From Verrucomicrobia subdivision 3 bacterium UBA7542 (GTDB taxonomy: Bacteria > Verrucomicrobiota > Verrucomicrobiia > Limisphaerales > UBA11358), in assembly GCA_002479245.1 (NCBI GenBank), contig DLMG01000402.1:1-10017 (forward strand): a stretch of 10,017 nucleotides of DNA, written 5' to 3'. How positions within the stretch are numbered: position 1 is the stretch's first letter; every line of letters starts with the position of its first letter. The translations under genes were made by a program, and so were the position numbers. Shown here in pieces: positions 1 through 7,821 of the stretch. Below the pieces are notes generated by a model, which saw only the letters and a program-made list of their open reading frames with translations, did no database searches and was not told the origin of the DNA.

Positions 1-1784
1 TCCACCGCCGGGTCCTTGAGAATCACCCGCGCGAGCGCCTGCTGGCGGACGGCCATGGCGCTGAACGAAACGCTTTCATCGGCTTCCGAAATGCCCTGAA
101 TCACGCCGGTGTCCTGCACGGGGAAGAATCCTTTCGGCACAATGACGTAGAGCAAAATCGTGGCGGCCAGCGTGGCCACCGCCACGACCAGCGTCGCCCG
201 CTGGCGTTTGAGCACCCATTGCAGCGTTCGCGAGTAAAACGTGCTCACGCGGTCCCACACGCGTTCCGAGGCCGCGTAAAAGCGCCCCCGTTTTTTCTGG
301 TCGGCCTTCGCCTTGAGCAACCGCGAGCACATCATCGGCGTGAGCGTCAGCGAGACGGCGGCGGAAACGAGAATGGTGACGCTCAAAGTCACGGCGAATT
401 CGCGGAACAACCGCCCGACGACGTCGCCCATGAACAACAGCGGGATCAGCCCGGCAATCAGCGAAATCGTCAGTGAAATGATGGTGAACCCGATTTGCTC
501 CGCTCCTTTCAGCGCGGCTTGCAGCGGCTTCTCGCCCTGCTCGATATACCGGAAAATGTTTTCGATCATCACAATCGCATCATCCACGACGAAGCCCGTC
601 GAGATGGTCAGCGCCATGAGCGTGAGATTGTTCAGGCTGTAACCGAGCAGATACATCACGCCCAACGTGCCGACGAGCGAGAGCGGCACGGCCACGCTGG
701 GAATGATGGTGGCCGACACGTTGCGCAGGAACAAAAAGATCACCATCACGACCAGCGCCACGGTGAGCATGAGCGAGAATTTCACGTCGCGCACCGACGC
801 GCGGATCGTGGTGGTGCGGTCGGTGAGGATCGAAACATCCATGGACGCGGGCAGGTTGGCCTTGAGCTGCGGCAACAGCTTTTTCACCCGGTCCACGACC
901 TGGATGATGTTCGCGCCCGGCTGCCGTTGAATGTTCAGGATGACCGCCGGGGTGGTGTTCTTCCAGGCGGCGAGCCGGTTGTTTTCGACCCCGTCAATCA
1001 CGGTCGCCACGTCGGACAACACCACCGGCGCGCCGTTGCGATACGCGACGACGACCGACTGGTAATCCTTGCTGGTCAAAAGCTGGTCGTTGGCGTTGAT
1101 TTCATACGCCTGATGGACGCCGTCGAAATTTCCCAGCGCCTGATTCACGCTGGTCTGTTGCAGCGCGGTGCGAACGTCGTCAAGGTTGATGCCGTAGGAC
1201 AGCAGTTTCGCCGGATTGACCTGGACGCGAATGGACGGTTTTTGTCCGCCGCTGATGGTGACCAGGCCGACGCCCGTCACCTGCGCGATTTTTTGCGCGA
1301 GCCGGGTGTCGGTGTAATCTTCGACCTGGGAGAGCGGAAAATTTTTCGATGATATGGCCAGCGTCAGGATCGGCGCGTCCGCCGGATTGGATTTGCTGTA
1401 AATGGGCGGCGCGGGCAAACCCGGGGGCAGATACGTTTGCGCGGCATTGATGGCCGCCTGCACCTCCTGTTCGGCCACGTCAATGTTCAGGTTCAACACA
1501 AACTGCAGGGTGATGATCGAACTGCCGCCGGAACTGATCGAAGTCATCTGGTTCAGCCCGGGCAATTCGCCAAACTGCCGTTCCAGCGGCGCGGTGATGG
1601 CGGACGAGGTGACATCGGGACTCGCGCCCGGATAAAAGGTGACCACCTGGATCGTTGGATAATCCACCTCGGGCAGGGCGGAAACCGGGAGCATTTGATA
1701 GGCGATAAAACCCGTCAACAAAATGGCGGCCATCAGCAGTGAAGTCGCCACCGGCCGCAAAATGAATGGGCGCGACGGACTCAC
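1..1784 (-). CDS. RND multidrug efflux transporter, MdtB/MdtC-like (partial, C-terminus off left edge)
   Basis: Inner-membrane proton-driven drug exporter of the HAE-1 RND family, expected to work as a trimer with the adjoining adaptor and an outer-membrane channel. My translation of the minus strand from 1784 stays open to the window edge, giving about 594 residues of a usual ~1030-1050. TM1 lies at about residues 8-30, followed by the usual start of the first periplasmic porter loop ([11 protein letters not shown]). TM2-TM4 lie around 335-410. The proton-relay Asp pair is present as D401-D402 in [13 protein letters not shown], and the following stretch ([18 protein letters not shown], about 447-464) closely matches E. 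coli MdtB/MdtC as I remember them. A second extracytoplasmic loop begins after TM7 (about 530-549). The start is GTG, because that codon overlaps the adaptor stop as GTGA and places [13 protein letters not shown] in front of TM1. Whether it is an MdtB or an MdtC type cannot be decided from this half; a second RND gene could follow outside the window. Confidence 0.95.
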   Translation of the reverse strand, partial: MSPSRPFILRPVATSLLMAAILLTGFIAYQMLPVSALPEVDYPTIQVVTFYPGASPDVTSSAITAPLERQFGELPGLNQMTSISSGGSSIITLQFVLNLNIDVAEQEVQAAINAAQTYLPPGLPAPPIYSKSNPADAPILTLAISSKNFPLSQVEDYTDTRLAQKIAQVTGVGLVTISGGQKPSIRVQVNPAKLLSYGINLDDVRTALQQTSVNQALGNFDGVHQAYEINANDQLLTSKDYQSVVVAYRNGAPVVLSDVATVIDGVENNRLAAWKNTTPAVILNIQRQPGANIIQVVDRVKKLLPQLKANLPASMDVSILTDRTTTIRASVRDVKFSLMLTVALVVMVIFLFLRNVSATIIPSVAVPLSLVGTLGVMYLLGYSLNNLTLMALTISTGFVVDDAIVMIENIFRYIEQGEKPLQAALKGAEQIGFTIISLTISLIAGLIPLLFMGDVVGRLFREFAVTLSVTILVSAAVSLTLTPMMCSRLLKAKADQKKRGRFYAASERVWDRVSTFYSRTLQWVLKRQRATLVVAVATLAATILLYVIVPKGFFPVQDTGVIQGISEADESVSFSAMAVRQQALARVILKDPAV

Positions 1785-3067
1785 GGCGAATCAGTCTTTC
1801 GCTTTTTTTTGGCGCCGGTCTTGCCGGTTTCGCCGGCTGGCTTGCGAACGATGACCTTTGCGCCATCGGTCAGCTTGTTGAAATTATCCGCGACGACCAC
1901 CGTGCCCGGATTAATTCCTTCCACCGCCGAAACCGTGCCGTCGGTGGTGTTGACCGTGATGATTCGCATGGTGATGGTTTTCAACTCGTTGGTTTGCTCC
2001 GGGTCGAGCAAATAAACGAACGCGCTGTCGGCGTTGCGCTGAATCGCCGTGTTGGGCAAAAGCGTCACGTCGGTCAACGTGTCCACGAGCAGCCGCGCGT
2101 TCACGAACTGGTTCGGAAACAACGATTCATCGTCGTTCGTGAAAACGGCCTTGAGCTTGACCGTGCCGGTGGTCGGGTCAATTTGGTTGTCCAGCGTTTC
2201 CAGAGTTCCCGTCGCCAGTTTTTTTAGTTGCGCGCGGTCAAACGCATCCACGACCAATTGTTTGCCCTGGCGCAATTGTTTTTGGATTTGCGGCAGATCA
2301 TCTTCCGCCACGTTGAAAATCACGGTGATCGGCTGAAGTTCCGTGATGACGAGCAAAGGACTCGTGCTGTTTGCTTGAACGATGTTGCCCGCGTCAACCA
2401 GGCGCAAGCCCACGCGTCCTGAAATTGGCGCGGTGATATAGCAGTAAGCGAGTTGCACTTTGGCGTTGTCAAGCTGGCCTTGATCCAATTTCACCGTGCC
2501 TTCGTCCTGATGAACGACCGCGACTTGCGTATCTAATTGTTGTCTGGGAATCGCATTGCTTGCGAACGCTTCCTGGTAGCGTTCCAGATCGAGCCGCGCG
2601 TCTTCGAGCTGCGCAGTGTCGCGCGCGAGTTGTCCTTCGGCTTGAGTCAGCGCCGCCTGATTCGGCCCCGGATCAATTTCCACCAGCGGGTCGCCGGCGT
2701 GAACCAATTGCCCTTCCTGATAATTCACCTTCATGATCTGGCCCTGCACGCGGCTATTCACCGACACGGTATTGAGCGGGGTCACCACGCCCAACGCGTT
2801 GACGTAGATTCCAATGTTACCCTGTTGCGCCGTTGCCGTGCTGACCATGATGGTTGCCGAACCCGAACCCCCACGTCCGTACGTTGATTGTGTTTCTGAT
2901 TGCGATTGTCCCCGGTGTCGCAAAAAGAAAATTCCTCCAACTGCGAGAATGATCACCAACGCAATCACAACCCATGCCCAATGGCGGCGTTTCTTGCTGG
3001 ACGCAGGTTGCAAAGGCACGTTTGGGGCTTCGTCAGAGCGGGCTGGATGTGGTGTTGAATCAGACAT
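1781..3067 (-). CDS. mdtA: RND efflux periplasmic adaptor (membrane fusion protein), MdtA-like
   Basis: Periplasmic adaptor linking the inner-membrane RND pump to an outer-membrane channel. The predicted protein has 428 residues (E. coli MdtA has about 415). A basic N-terminus is followed by one membrane anchor at about residues 30-52; there is no lipobox. Then come a Gly/Ser-rich linker, the first half of the barrel-sandwich (about 100-135, with [17 protein letters not shown]), an alpha-hairpin (about 136-205), the second lipoyl half ([18 protein letters not shown]), and a beta-barrel containing [16 protein letters not shown] and [15 protein letters not shown]. The last two strings nearly match MdtA. 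The tail is Lys-rich. I chose ATG 3067 because GGAG sits 5 nt upstream; a TTG at 3082 in the same frame lacks that support. The stop overlaps the GTG start of the RND gene by 4 nt, so the two are probably translationally coupled. A promoter and possible operator lie just upstream. Confidence 0.95.
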   Translation of the reverse strand: MSDSTPHPARSDEAPNVPLQPASSKKRRHWAWVVIALVIILAVGGIFFLRHRGQSQSETQSTYGRGGSGSATIMVSTATAQQGNIGIYVNALGVVTPLNTVSVNSRVQGQIMKVNYQEGQLVHAGDPLVEIDPGPNQAALTQAEGQLARDTAQLEDARLDLERYQEAFASNAIPRQQLDTQVAVVHQDEGTVKLDQGQLDNAKVQLAYCYITAPISGRVGLRLVDAGNIVQANSTSPLLVITELQPITVIFNVAEDDLPQIQKQLRQGKQLVVDAFDRAQLKKLATGTLETLDNQIDPTTGTVKLKAVFTNDDESLFPNQFVNARLLVDTLTDVTLLPNTAIQRNADSAFVYLLDPEQTNELKTITMRIITVNTTDGTVSAVEGINPGTVVVADNFNKLTDGAKVIVRKPAGETGKTGAKKKRKTDSP

Positions 3068-3070
3068 TTT

Positions 3071-3076
3071 AGCTCC
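3071..3076 (-). promoter_or_regulatory. Ribosome binding site deciding the mdtA-like start
   Basis: On the minus strand GGAGCT stands before ATG 3067, with GGAG 5 nt from the start codon. This is the clearest Shine-Dalgarno sequence in the window and is the reason for preferring ATG 3067 over the in-frame TTG at 3082. Confidence 0.7.
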
Positions 3077-3127
3077 ATTCAATTTTCTTTTCGCCAGTCA
3101 TAAAAACATTGAAACGTGTTTTGCAAT

Positions 3128-3141
3128 TCATCACGTGATGA
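3128..3141. promoter_or_regulatory. Perfect 14-bp palindrome, candidate operator of the efflux operon
   Basis: TCATCACGTGATGA is its own reverse complement over all 14 bases. It overlaps the last four bases of the predicted -10 box and covers the predicted start point, which is where a dimeric repressor would block transcription. No regulator gene for it is visible in the window, so the identity of any protein that binds here is unknown. Confidence 0.5.
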
Positions 3142-3165
3142 TAAGCGACCTTGAAACAGCGTCAA
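3138..3165 (-). promoter_or_regulatory. Candidate sigma-70-type promoter of the efflux operon
   Basis: Reading leftwards on the minus strand: TTGACG (3165-3160, 5/6 to TTGACA), a 16-nt spacer, then TATCAT (3143-3138, 5/6 to TATAAT). The predicted transcription start is near 3131, giving an untranslated leader of roughly 60 nt before ATG 3067. Both boxes were found by eye; the assignment rests on match and spacing only. Confidence 0.6.
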
Positions 3166-3189
3166 CGGAACTGATTCTCATGTCTGAAT

Positions 3190-3711
3190 TTTCCATGCTG
3201 GCCTTGCGCTTTCAATTTTTAAATTAGTTCCGTTCTTGGCCGATGAAGGATTCTTCGCGGCTTGCGCCAAACGCAGGTGACGCCGGCGCACGACAATTGT
3301 AACGGGGCTGGATTCGCTCCACACCACAAATAAACACTTTGGATTTCGGCCATCGTCAGACCGCCGGAAATTGATGCTCATAATTTCAGTTCAAACCGCC
3401 CTCACCAGTCACAACTCAAACCCGATTTTTCCATTCGCGTTTTTGCCGGACCGGGACTGTCTAGCGAAGATTGTGCCAATGCGCTTTTTGGGTTCTTCCC
3501 GCCGAATTTCCCGGTTTCGATGTGCCGAAAGAGCCGTGAACAGCTTAATGACTTTGCTGGGGTGCCAACTTTCTTTGCTCCTGACGCGTTGAAACACGGC
3601 TCAAAACCGGCGGCGCATTCAATGGCATTTTCCAGCCCGGCCGCTGAAATCAAGCAGCCAGCCGGCGCGACGGCCAATTCCATTCGTGCCAGCTCGTTTT
3701 GTCTGGCCGGG
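3190..3711. other. Long divergent intergenic stretch with no supported gene
   Basis: About 520 nt between the efflux promoter and the sigma-54 promoter. Short open frames exist on both strands (for example minus 3683-3402 and plus 3520-3837), but they overlap each other, have no domain or signal I recognise, and show no consistent codon bias. The stretch from about 3540 to 3710 would be where an NtrC-type activator binds upstream of the sigma-54 promoter, but I could not find a convincing pair of inverted repeats there. Confidence 0.5.
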
Positions 3712-3728
3712 TTGGCACGGCAATTGCA
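3712..3728 (+). promoter_or_regulatory. Sigma-54 (-24/-12) promoter of the two-component operon
   Basis: TTGGCACG-GCAA-TTGCA agrees with the sigma-54 consensus (TTGGCACG-N4-TTGCW) at every conserved position. The invariant GG is at 3714-3715 and the invariant GC at 3726-3727, with the required 12-nt periodicity. The predicted start is near 3739, leaving a leader of about 115 nt before the kinase ATG. The promoter directly precedes a kinase and an NtrC-type activator carrying the GAFTGA sigma-54 contact loop, which makes a chance match much less likely and suggests autoregulation. Confidence 0.85.
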
Positions 3729-3855
3729 AAACGAAATTCATGTTGATTCCAACAGCAGCCGGATTTTCAGGCGGACAAGCGATTTTAAAATTCAGCCGGG
3801 TTTGTGCTCGCGGCAGGCCGTTTCTCGTTTAACCTGAACTCCCGTTTTTTTAATT

Positions 3856-5217
3856 ATGTATTCCGCAATCAAATTGCGTCTGGCAATCCTGGGCCTGGCC
3901 GTCGGGTTGATGGGGACGTTGATTGTTCTGGTAACGCTGAACTCCCAGCGGCAAGGCGCGGAATTGCGGGCCAAACTAAACCAGGTGGACGCCGAAAGTT
4001 TCGGTCTGGCCGAGCATTTCAAGGATATGCTCCGCGAGGTCAGTGACAGGCTGACCCGCTACCGGAACACGCGCGAGCCGGCCGCGTGGCAGGAGTTTCT
4101 CAAGGCCAGCCGTGAACTGGATTCGTGGATTCAAGAGCAGACCGCCAAGCCGGCCACGCCGCGCGAAAAAGAGGTCTTGAAACAGATGGCTTTGACCTAT
4201 GCGGATTTCGCGCGAGCCGCCAGCGAATGGCAGGGGAAGATTCAAGCGCTCGGCCCGAACGACAGCCGGCCGGCCGATTTGGCCGACACGCTCGGCCCGG
4301 CACGCCGGCGGTTGTTCGATCTGGGACAGGAGTTGTCGCAGGCGCATCTTGAATTGAAGAAACAACTCCTCGCAGAAGCGCACCAGACGCTCACGCAACT
4401 CCGCCTGTCCGTACTCGGCGCCCTGGCGTTGCTGTTTCTGTTCGGCATCGCCCTGGCAGTCCTGGTTTATCGCGACATGATCGCGCCGCTGCGCAGCAAA
4501 CTGACGAAAACCCAGGCCTTGGTGGAGCGAAATGAAAAACTGGCCGCGCTCGGGCTGCTCGCGGCCGGCCTGGCGCACGAAATTCGCAATCCGCTCACGG
4601 CCATCAAGGCCGCCTTGTTCACCCAGCAAAAAAAACTCCCTCCCACCACGCCGGAATATTCCGATGTTAAAATCGTGGAGCGCGAAATCCTGCGCCTGGA
4701 GCGAATCGTAAATGATTTTCTCAAGTTTGCCCGCCCGGCCGATCCGGAACCGATGATTATCGCCGCCGACCTGCTCCTGCTGGAGACACAACATTTATTT
4801 GCGCCACAACTGGCCCGGAACAACATCCAGGTGAATCTGGAACCGGCGGCCCCCATGCGTGTCAAAGTGGACACGGCACAGATGAAACAAGTGCTGATCA
4901 ATCTCGTGCAAAATGCCGCCGACAGCATCGGTCGTGATGGCACGATCACCTTGCGGGCGCGCCAGGCACGAAAAACATTGCCGAACGGCGGGAAGAACAC
5001 CGTCATTCTTGAGGTCAGGGACACCGGCCGGGGCATTTCAACCGAGGCGCAGGAAAGGCTTTTTGACCCCTTCTTCACCACCAAGGAAAACGGGACGGGT
5101 TTGGGCTTGTCCATTGCGGCGCGGATTGTGCAAAAACACGGAGGGGTGCTGGAGTATCAAACGCGCGTGAATCAGGGCGCCACTTTTGGTATTGTGTTGC
5201 CGCAAGTAATCGAATGA
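3856..5217 (+). CDS. Membrane sensor histidine kinase, NtrB/ZraS-like
   Basis: Inner-membrane kinase that should phosphorylate the response regulator encoded next to it (453 residues). TM1 spans about residues 7-28, an extracytoplasmic sensor of about 150 residues follows (helix-rich in appearance, many charged residues, no PAS-like pattern), and TM2 spans about 183-205. The linker after TM2 is only about 20 residues, too short for a full HAMP or PAS domain. The HisKA dimerisation helix carries the phospho-acceptor H241 in LAHEIRNPLTAIK. The catalytic domain has the N box (N353 in LVQNAADSI), G1 (DTGRGIS, 389-395), F box (FDPFFTTK, 403-410) and G2 (GTGLGLSIA). All catalytic motifs are intact. 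There is no clear Shine-Dalgarno before ATG 3856; the start is supported by the TM1 that follows. The stop overlaps the regulator start as ATGA. The stimulus is unknown; an envelope signal is inferred from topology and neighbours. Confidence 0.95.
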   Translation: MYSAIKLRLAILGLAVGLMGTLIVLVTLNSQRQGAELRAKLNQVDAESFGLAEHFKDMLREVSDRLTRYRNTREPAAWQEFLKASRELDSWIQEQTAKPATPREKEVLKQMALTYADFARAASEWQGKIQALGPNDSRPADLADTLGPARRRLFDLGQELSQAHLELKKQLLAEAHQTLTQLRLSVLGALALLFLFGIALAVLVYRDMIAPLRSKLTKTQALVERNEKLAALGLLAAGLAHEIRNPLTAIKAALFTQQKKLPPTTPEYSDVKIVEREILRLERIVNDFLKFARPADPEPMIIAADLLLLETQHLFAPQLARNNIQVNLEPAAPMRVKVDTAQMKQVLINLVQNAADSIGRDGTITLRARQARKTLPNGGKNTVILEVRDTGRGISTEAQERLFDPFFTTKENGTGLGLSIAARIVQKHGGVLEYQTRVNQGATFGIVLPQVIE

Positions 5218-6647
5218 GTGCCACCGCCAAAATTTTGCTGATTGATGACGATGCCGGAATCACCGACACCCTGCGCCGGGTGCTGGCCGATGAAGGCTAC
5301 GACGTCGCCGTTGAAAAACGCGGTGATGACGGGCTGGCCCGGGCCGCGAAAGATTCCTTCAACACCGTCATCACGGACTTGAAATTGCCCGGCCTGAACG
5401 GGCTGGAGCTGGTGCGCCAGCTTCACACTGTCCGGCCCCGGCTGCCGATCATTCTCATCACGGCGTTTGGCACCACGCAAACGGCAATTGAAGCGACGAA
5501 ATTCGGCGCTTACGATTATCTGCTCAAGCCGTTCGAAATCCCGCAACTGCTCGACCTGATTCGCCGCGCCGTGGACAGCAACCGCCTGATGTCCGAGCCG
5601 GTCACACTCGGCGAACCGGGCGTGGCGCGCGATGCCATCGTCGGCCAAAGCGCGGCCATGCAGTCCCTCTACAAGGAGATTGGCCGCGTCGCCGGCAAGC
5701 CGGTGAACGTGCTCATTCGTGGCGAAACCGGCACCGGCAAGGAACTGATTGCCCGCGCCATTTACCAGCACAGCGAACGGGCCAACGCGCCGTTCGTTGC
5801 CATCAACTGCGCGGCCATTCCGGAAACCCTGCTGGAAAGCGAATTGTTCGGCCATGAGCGCGGCGCTTTCACCGGAGCGACGGCGCAACGGATTGGCCGG
5901 TTTGAACAGGCCAACCACGGCACCATTTTTTTGGACGAGATTGGCGACATCACGCTCGGCACGCAGGTAAAACTCCTGCGCGTGCTTCAGGAAAAAACCC
6001 TGCAACGGCTGGGCGGCCGGGAAACCATTTCCGTGGACGTGCGTGTGCTGGCTGCCACCCATCACGATTTGGAAACGGCCATCCGGCAGAAATTGTTCCG
6101 CGAAGATTTATATTACCGGCTCAACGTGGTGGAACTTGCGTTGCCGGCGCTTCGCCAGCGCAAAGAAGATATTCCCGAACTCGTCCGTTATTTTTTAAGA
6201 AAATACGGAGCGGAACTCGGCAGTCCGCATCCGTCCATCCATACCGAAGCCCTGAAATTTCTCCAGTCGCACTCCTGGCCCGGCAACGTGCGCGAACTGG
6301 AAAACGTTGTCCGCAAGGCGCTGCTCCTCGCCCAAGGCTATACCATCAACGCGGACCAGGTGCGTGCCGCCCTGAACAAGGACACGGACCTGGCCGGCTC
6401 CGCGAGACGGCCTTTGGGAGAATATGTTGACGATTTGCTGGCGGCCGCCCAGCGCGGCGAACTGACGGATGTCCACGCGCGCGTTCTGGAATCCGTTGAG
6501 CGGGAACTGTTCCGGCGCGCCATCGAACTGGCCCGTGGCAATCAAGCCAAAGCCGCGCGCTGGCTTGGCATTTCCCGCATCACCATGAAGGCCAAACTGC
6601 TCCAGTTCGGTTTTCATCCCGGAACGGAAAATGACCAGGGGGTCTGA
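5214..6647 (+). CDS. Sigma-54-dependent response regulator, NtrC family
   Basis: Cytoplasmic activator of sigma-54 promoters, 477 residues, the usual length for a receiver-AAA+-Fis protein. The receiver domain (about 5-120) has the acidic pocket D11-D13, phospho-acceptor D55 (TDLKLPG), T83 and K105 (LLKPFE). The AAA+ domain (about 140-370) has Walker A GETGTGKE (170-177), the sigma-54 contact loop GAFTGA (217-222), Walker B TIFLDEIGD (237-245) and the arginine-rich region with REDLYYRLNV and WPGNVRELEN. A Fis-type helix-turn-helix ends the protein (about 429-468, GNQAKAARWLGISRITMKAK). All residues needed for phosphorylation, ATP hydrolysis and sigma-54 contact appear intact. It is coupled to the kinase gene by a 4-nt overlap. 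The likely targets are its own sigma-54 promoter at 3712-3728 and genes elsewhere. NtrC, ZraR and AtoC types share this layout, so no gene symbol is given. Confidence 0.97.
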   Translation: MSATAKILLIDDDAGITDTLRRVLADEGYDVAVEKRGDDGLARAAKDSFNTVITDLKLPGLNGLELVRQLHTVRPRLPIILITAFGTTQTAIEATKFGAYDYLLKPFEIPQLLDLIRRAVDSNRLMSEPVTLGEPGVARDAIVGQSAAMQSLYKEIGRVAGKPVNVLIRGETGTGKELIARAIYQHSERANAPFVAINCAAIPETLLESELFGHERGAFTGATAQRIGRFEQANHGTIFLDEIGDITLGTQVKLLRVLQEKTLQRLGGRETISVDVRVLAATHHDLETAIRQKLFREDLYYRLNVVELALPALRQRKEDIPELVRYFLRKYGAELGSPHPSIHTEALKFLQSHSWPGNVRELENVVRKALLLAQGYTINADQVRAALNKDTDLAGSARRPLGEYVDDLLAAAQRGELTDVHARVLESVERELFRRAIELARGNQAKAARWLGISRITMKAKLLQFGFHPGTENDQGV

Positions 6648-6693
6648 ATTTTCAAAAACAAGTTGTAAATACATCAAGAAACAGGTTTTGAAA

Positions 6694-7707
6694 ATGAGTC
6701 AAAATGTCGTGGCCGTTGCCATTGCTGCCTTATCTCTCCTGAATTATTCCGTTGCGGGTCAATCGGCGCTGGCGTCCGCCGGCCAACCAGCCGCCCCGCC
6801 AAATGATGCCACCAATTCATATGGGATGGCGGCTCAAGGCAATCGTTGGATAATGGGCGCTTCACTGGATTATTCCTATGTTTCATATGGGATGGCGGCT
6901 CAAGGCAATCGTTGGACAATGGGCGCTTCACTGGATTATTCCTATGTTGGCGGCGGGGACATTTCATTTCAGGGCATCAAAGGAAATTCCGACGCCCAAT
7001 CCTTCAACGCCAACGTGGCAGCGGAAATTCCCGTGAACGACAAGTGGTTTGTTCCGGTCGGAATAGGCTCGCGTAATTTGTTTCTTGGCACGGTTGCCAA
7101 CGCGCCGATCCCAGACCAAATCAACACGCTCGGTTTTAATGCGGGTGTCGGCTACCGCTTCAACGATCAATGGACGTTTGCCGGCAGCGTGGGTCCGCGC
7201 TTTTACCGGCTCGACGGCGTTGACGGCGACGATGTTGGCGTCAGCGGAATGTTCCGGGCCACCTACAAATGGAAACCCAATTTGACCCTGGGCTTCGGCA
7301 TCGGTTTCGAGCCGGATAGTCAGGTTCCCGTCCTCCCCGCCGCCGGTTTGCGGTGGGACATTCGCACCAACCTGACGCTGAACCTCATGTGGCCAAGGCC
7401 GGCTCTGATCTATCGCGTGGATAACCAGTTCGAGGTGTTCGTGGCGGGCGGCGGCAATTTCACAGTTTTCCGGACCGACCAGAATCTGGGGGATAAAATC
7501 GGTCAGCCGGCTTTTGACCACGCACTGGGCACCTATCGGGATTTTCACATCGGTGCCGGAGCGGAGTATCGGCTTGTGCGCGGACTCTCGATTGGCGTCG
7601 AAGGCGGTTATTCTCTGGGGCGGGAGATTGATTACACTCGCATTGACCAAACTCTTTCGTTTGGCTCCAGTCCTTACTTCCAGGTCGGGTTAAAATACCG
7701 GTTCTGA
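6694..7707 (+). CDS. Outer-membrane beta-barrel protein (possibly DUF6268-like) with an internal 22-residue tandem duplication
   Basis: Predicted secreted outer-membrane barrel, 337 residues from ATG 6694. A hydrophobic signal segment (about 4-20, with a likely cleavage in the SALASAG region) is followed by a Pro/Ala-rich spacer and then alternating aromatic/Gly strands typical of small barrels (WTFAGSVGPRFYRLDG, LTLGFGIGFEPDSQ, IGAGAEYRLVRGLSIGVEGG). The protein ends in FQVGLKYRF, a C-terminal Phe signal expected for barrel assembly. A 22-residue unit is repeated exactly twice at residues 42-63 and 64-85, apart from I/T. The start is uncertain: ATG 6631 in the same frame overlaps the regulator gene by 17 nt and would supply a Lys-rich N-region, but codons 6631-6693 look AT-rich and non-coding; TTG 6688 is also possible. 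The gene begins 46 nt after the regulator with no terminator between, so it could be cotranscribed. The family name is a weak recollection; the barrel call is firmer. Confidence 0.8.
   Translation: MSQNVVAVAIAALSLLNYSVAGQSALASAGQPAAPPNDATNSYGMAAQGNRWIMGASLDYSYVSYGMAAQGNRWTMGASLDYSYVGGGDISFQGIKGNSDAQSFNANVAAEIPVNDKWFVPVGIGSRNLFLGTVANAPIPDQINTLGFNAGVGYRFNDQWTFAGSVGPRFYRLDGVDGDDVGVSGMFRATYKWKPNLTLGFGIGFEPDSQVPVLPAAGLRWDIRTNLTLNLMWPRPALIYRVDNQFEVFVAGGGNFTVFRTDQNLGDKIGQPAFDHALGTYRDFHIGAGAEYRLVRGLSIGVEGGYSLGREIDYTRIDQTLSFGSSPYFQVGLKYRF
6816..6947 (+). repeat. 66-bp in-frame tandem duplication (two copies)
   Basis: Copy one is 6816-6881 and copy two 6882-6947. The two 66-bp units are identical except for one base (T6851 against C6917, changing Ile to Thr). 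The period is a multiple of three, so the reading frame is kept and 22 residues (SYGMAAQGNRW plus the following strand) are doubled. The near identity at synonymous positions points to a recent duplication rather than an old structural repeat. Confidence 0.97.
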
Positions 7708-7821
7708 AATTTATTTGGCAAACCATGAAACTTAACCTTGATGACAAGCCGGCCCCAATCCAATGACAACCAACCAGAATAAAATTATTGGCAATAAATA
7801 AAACAACAAAACTTTAATCTT
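7708..7821. other. AT-rich intergenic leader with a small inverted repeat
   Basis: Sharply more AT-rich than the flanking genes. It contains TTATTG-G-CAATAA at 7785-7797, a perfect 6-bp inverted repeat around one base, which could be a binding site or chance in an AT-rich stretch. No terminator follows the barrel gene and no Shine-Dalgarno precedes ATG 7822. A promoter may lie here, but I cannot place one with a sensible distance to the start codon. Confidence 0.4.

Noticed and set aside
495..1352. Long plus-strand open frame (285 residues) opposite the RND gene
   Set aside because: It is rich in His/Arg/Asp/Gln without hydrophobic core or domain, and lies antisense to a strongly supported transporter reading frame; it is a mirror of the GC-rich codon pattern.
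3520..3837. Plus-strand 105-residue open frame upstream of the kinase
   Set aside because: It contains the sigma-54 promoter, has no recognisable domain or ribosome binding site, and overlaps an equally long minus-strand frame (3683-3402); more likely spacer.
3976..4794. Minus-strand open frame (272 residues) opposite the kinase gene
   Set aside because: Antisense shadow of the kinase; composition is Arg/Gln/Gly-rich with no recognisable motif.
5172..6065. Minus-strand open frame (297 residues) opposite the response regulator
   Set aside because: Antisense to intact receiver and AAA+ motifs; no domain or signal of its own.
6570..6590. TTGGCAT-like sequence at the end of the regulator gene as a sigma-54 promoter for the barrel gene
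   Set aside because: The GG-to-GC distance is 10 rather than 12 and the -12 element is poor; it lies in the helix-turn-helix codons.
7725..7801. Two tiny overlapping open frames (13 and 12 residues, joined by ATGA) upstream of the DUF6600-type gene
   Set aside because: Considered as a leader peptide pair, but there is no ribosome binding site, no repeated codon theme and no attenuator-like hairpins; chance is likely in this AT-rich spacer.
7788..7816. TTGGCA ... TTTAAT as a promoter for the DUF6600-type gene
   Set aside because: The spacer would be 19 nt and the -10 box would end only 5 nt before the start codon, leaving no sensible leader.
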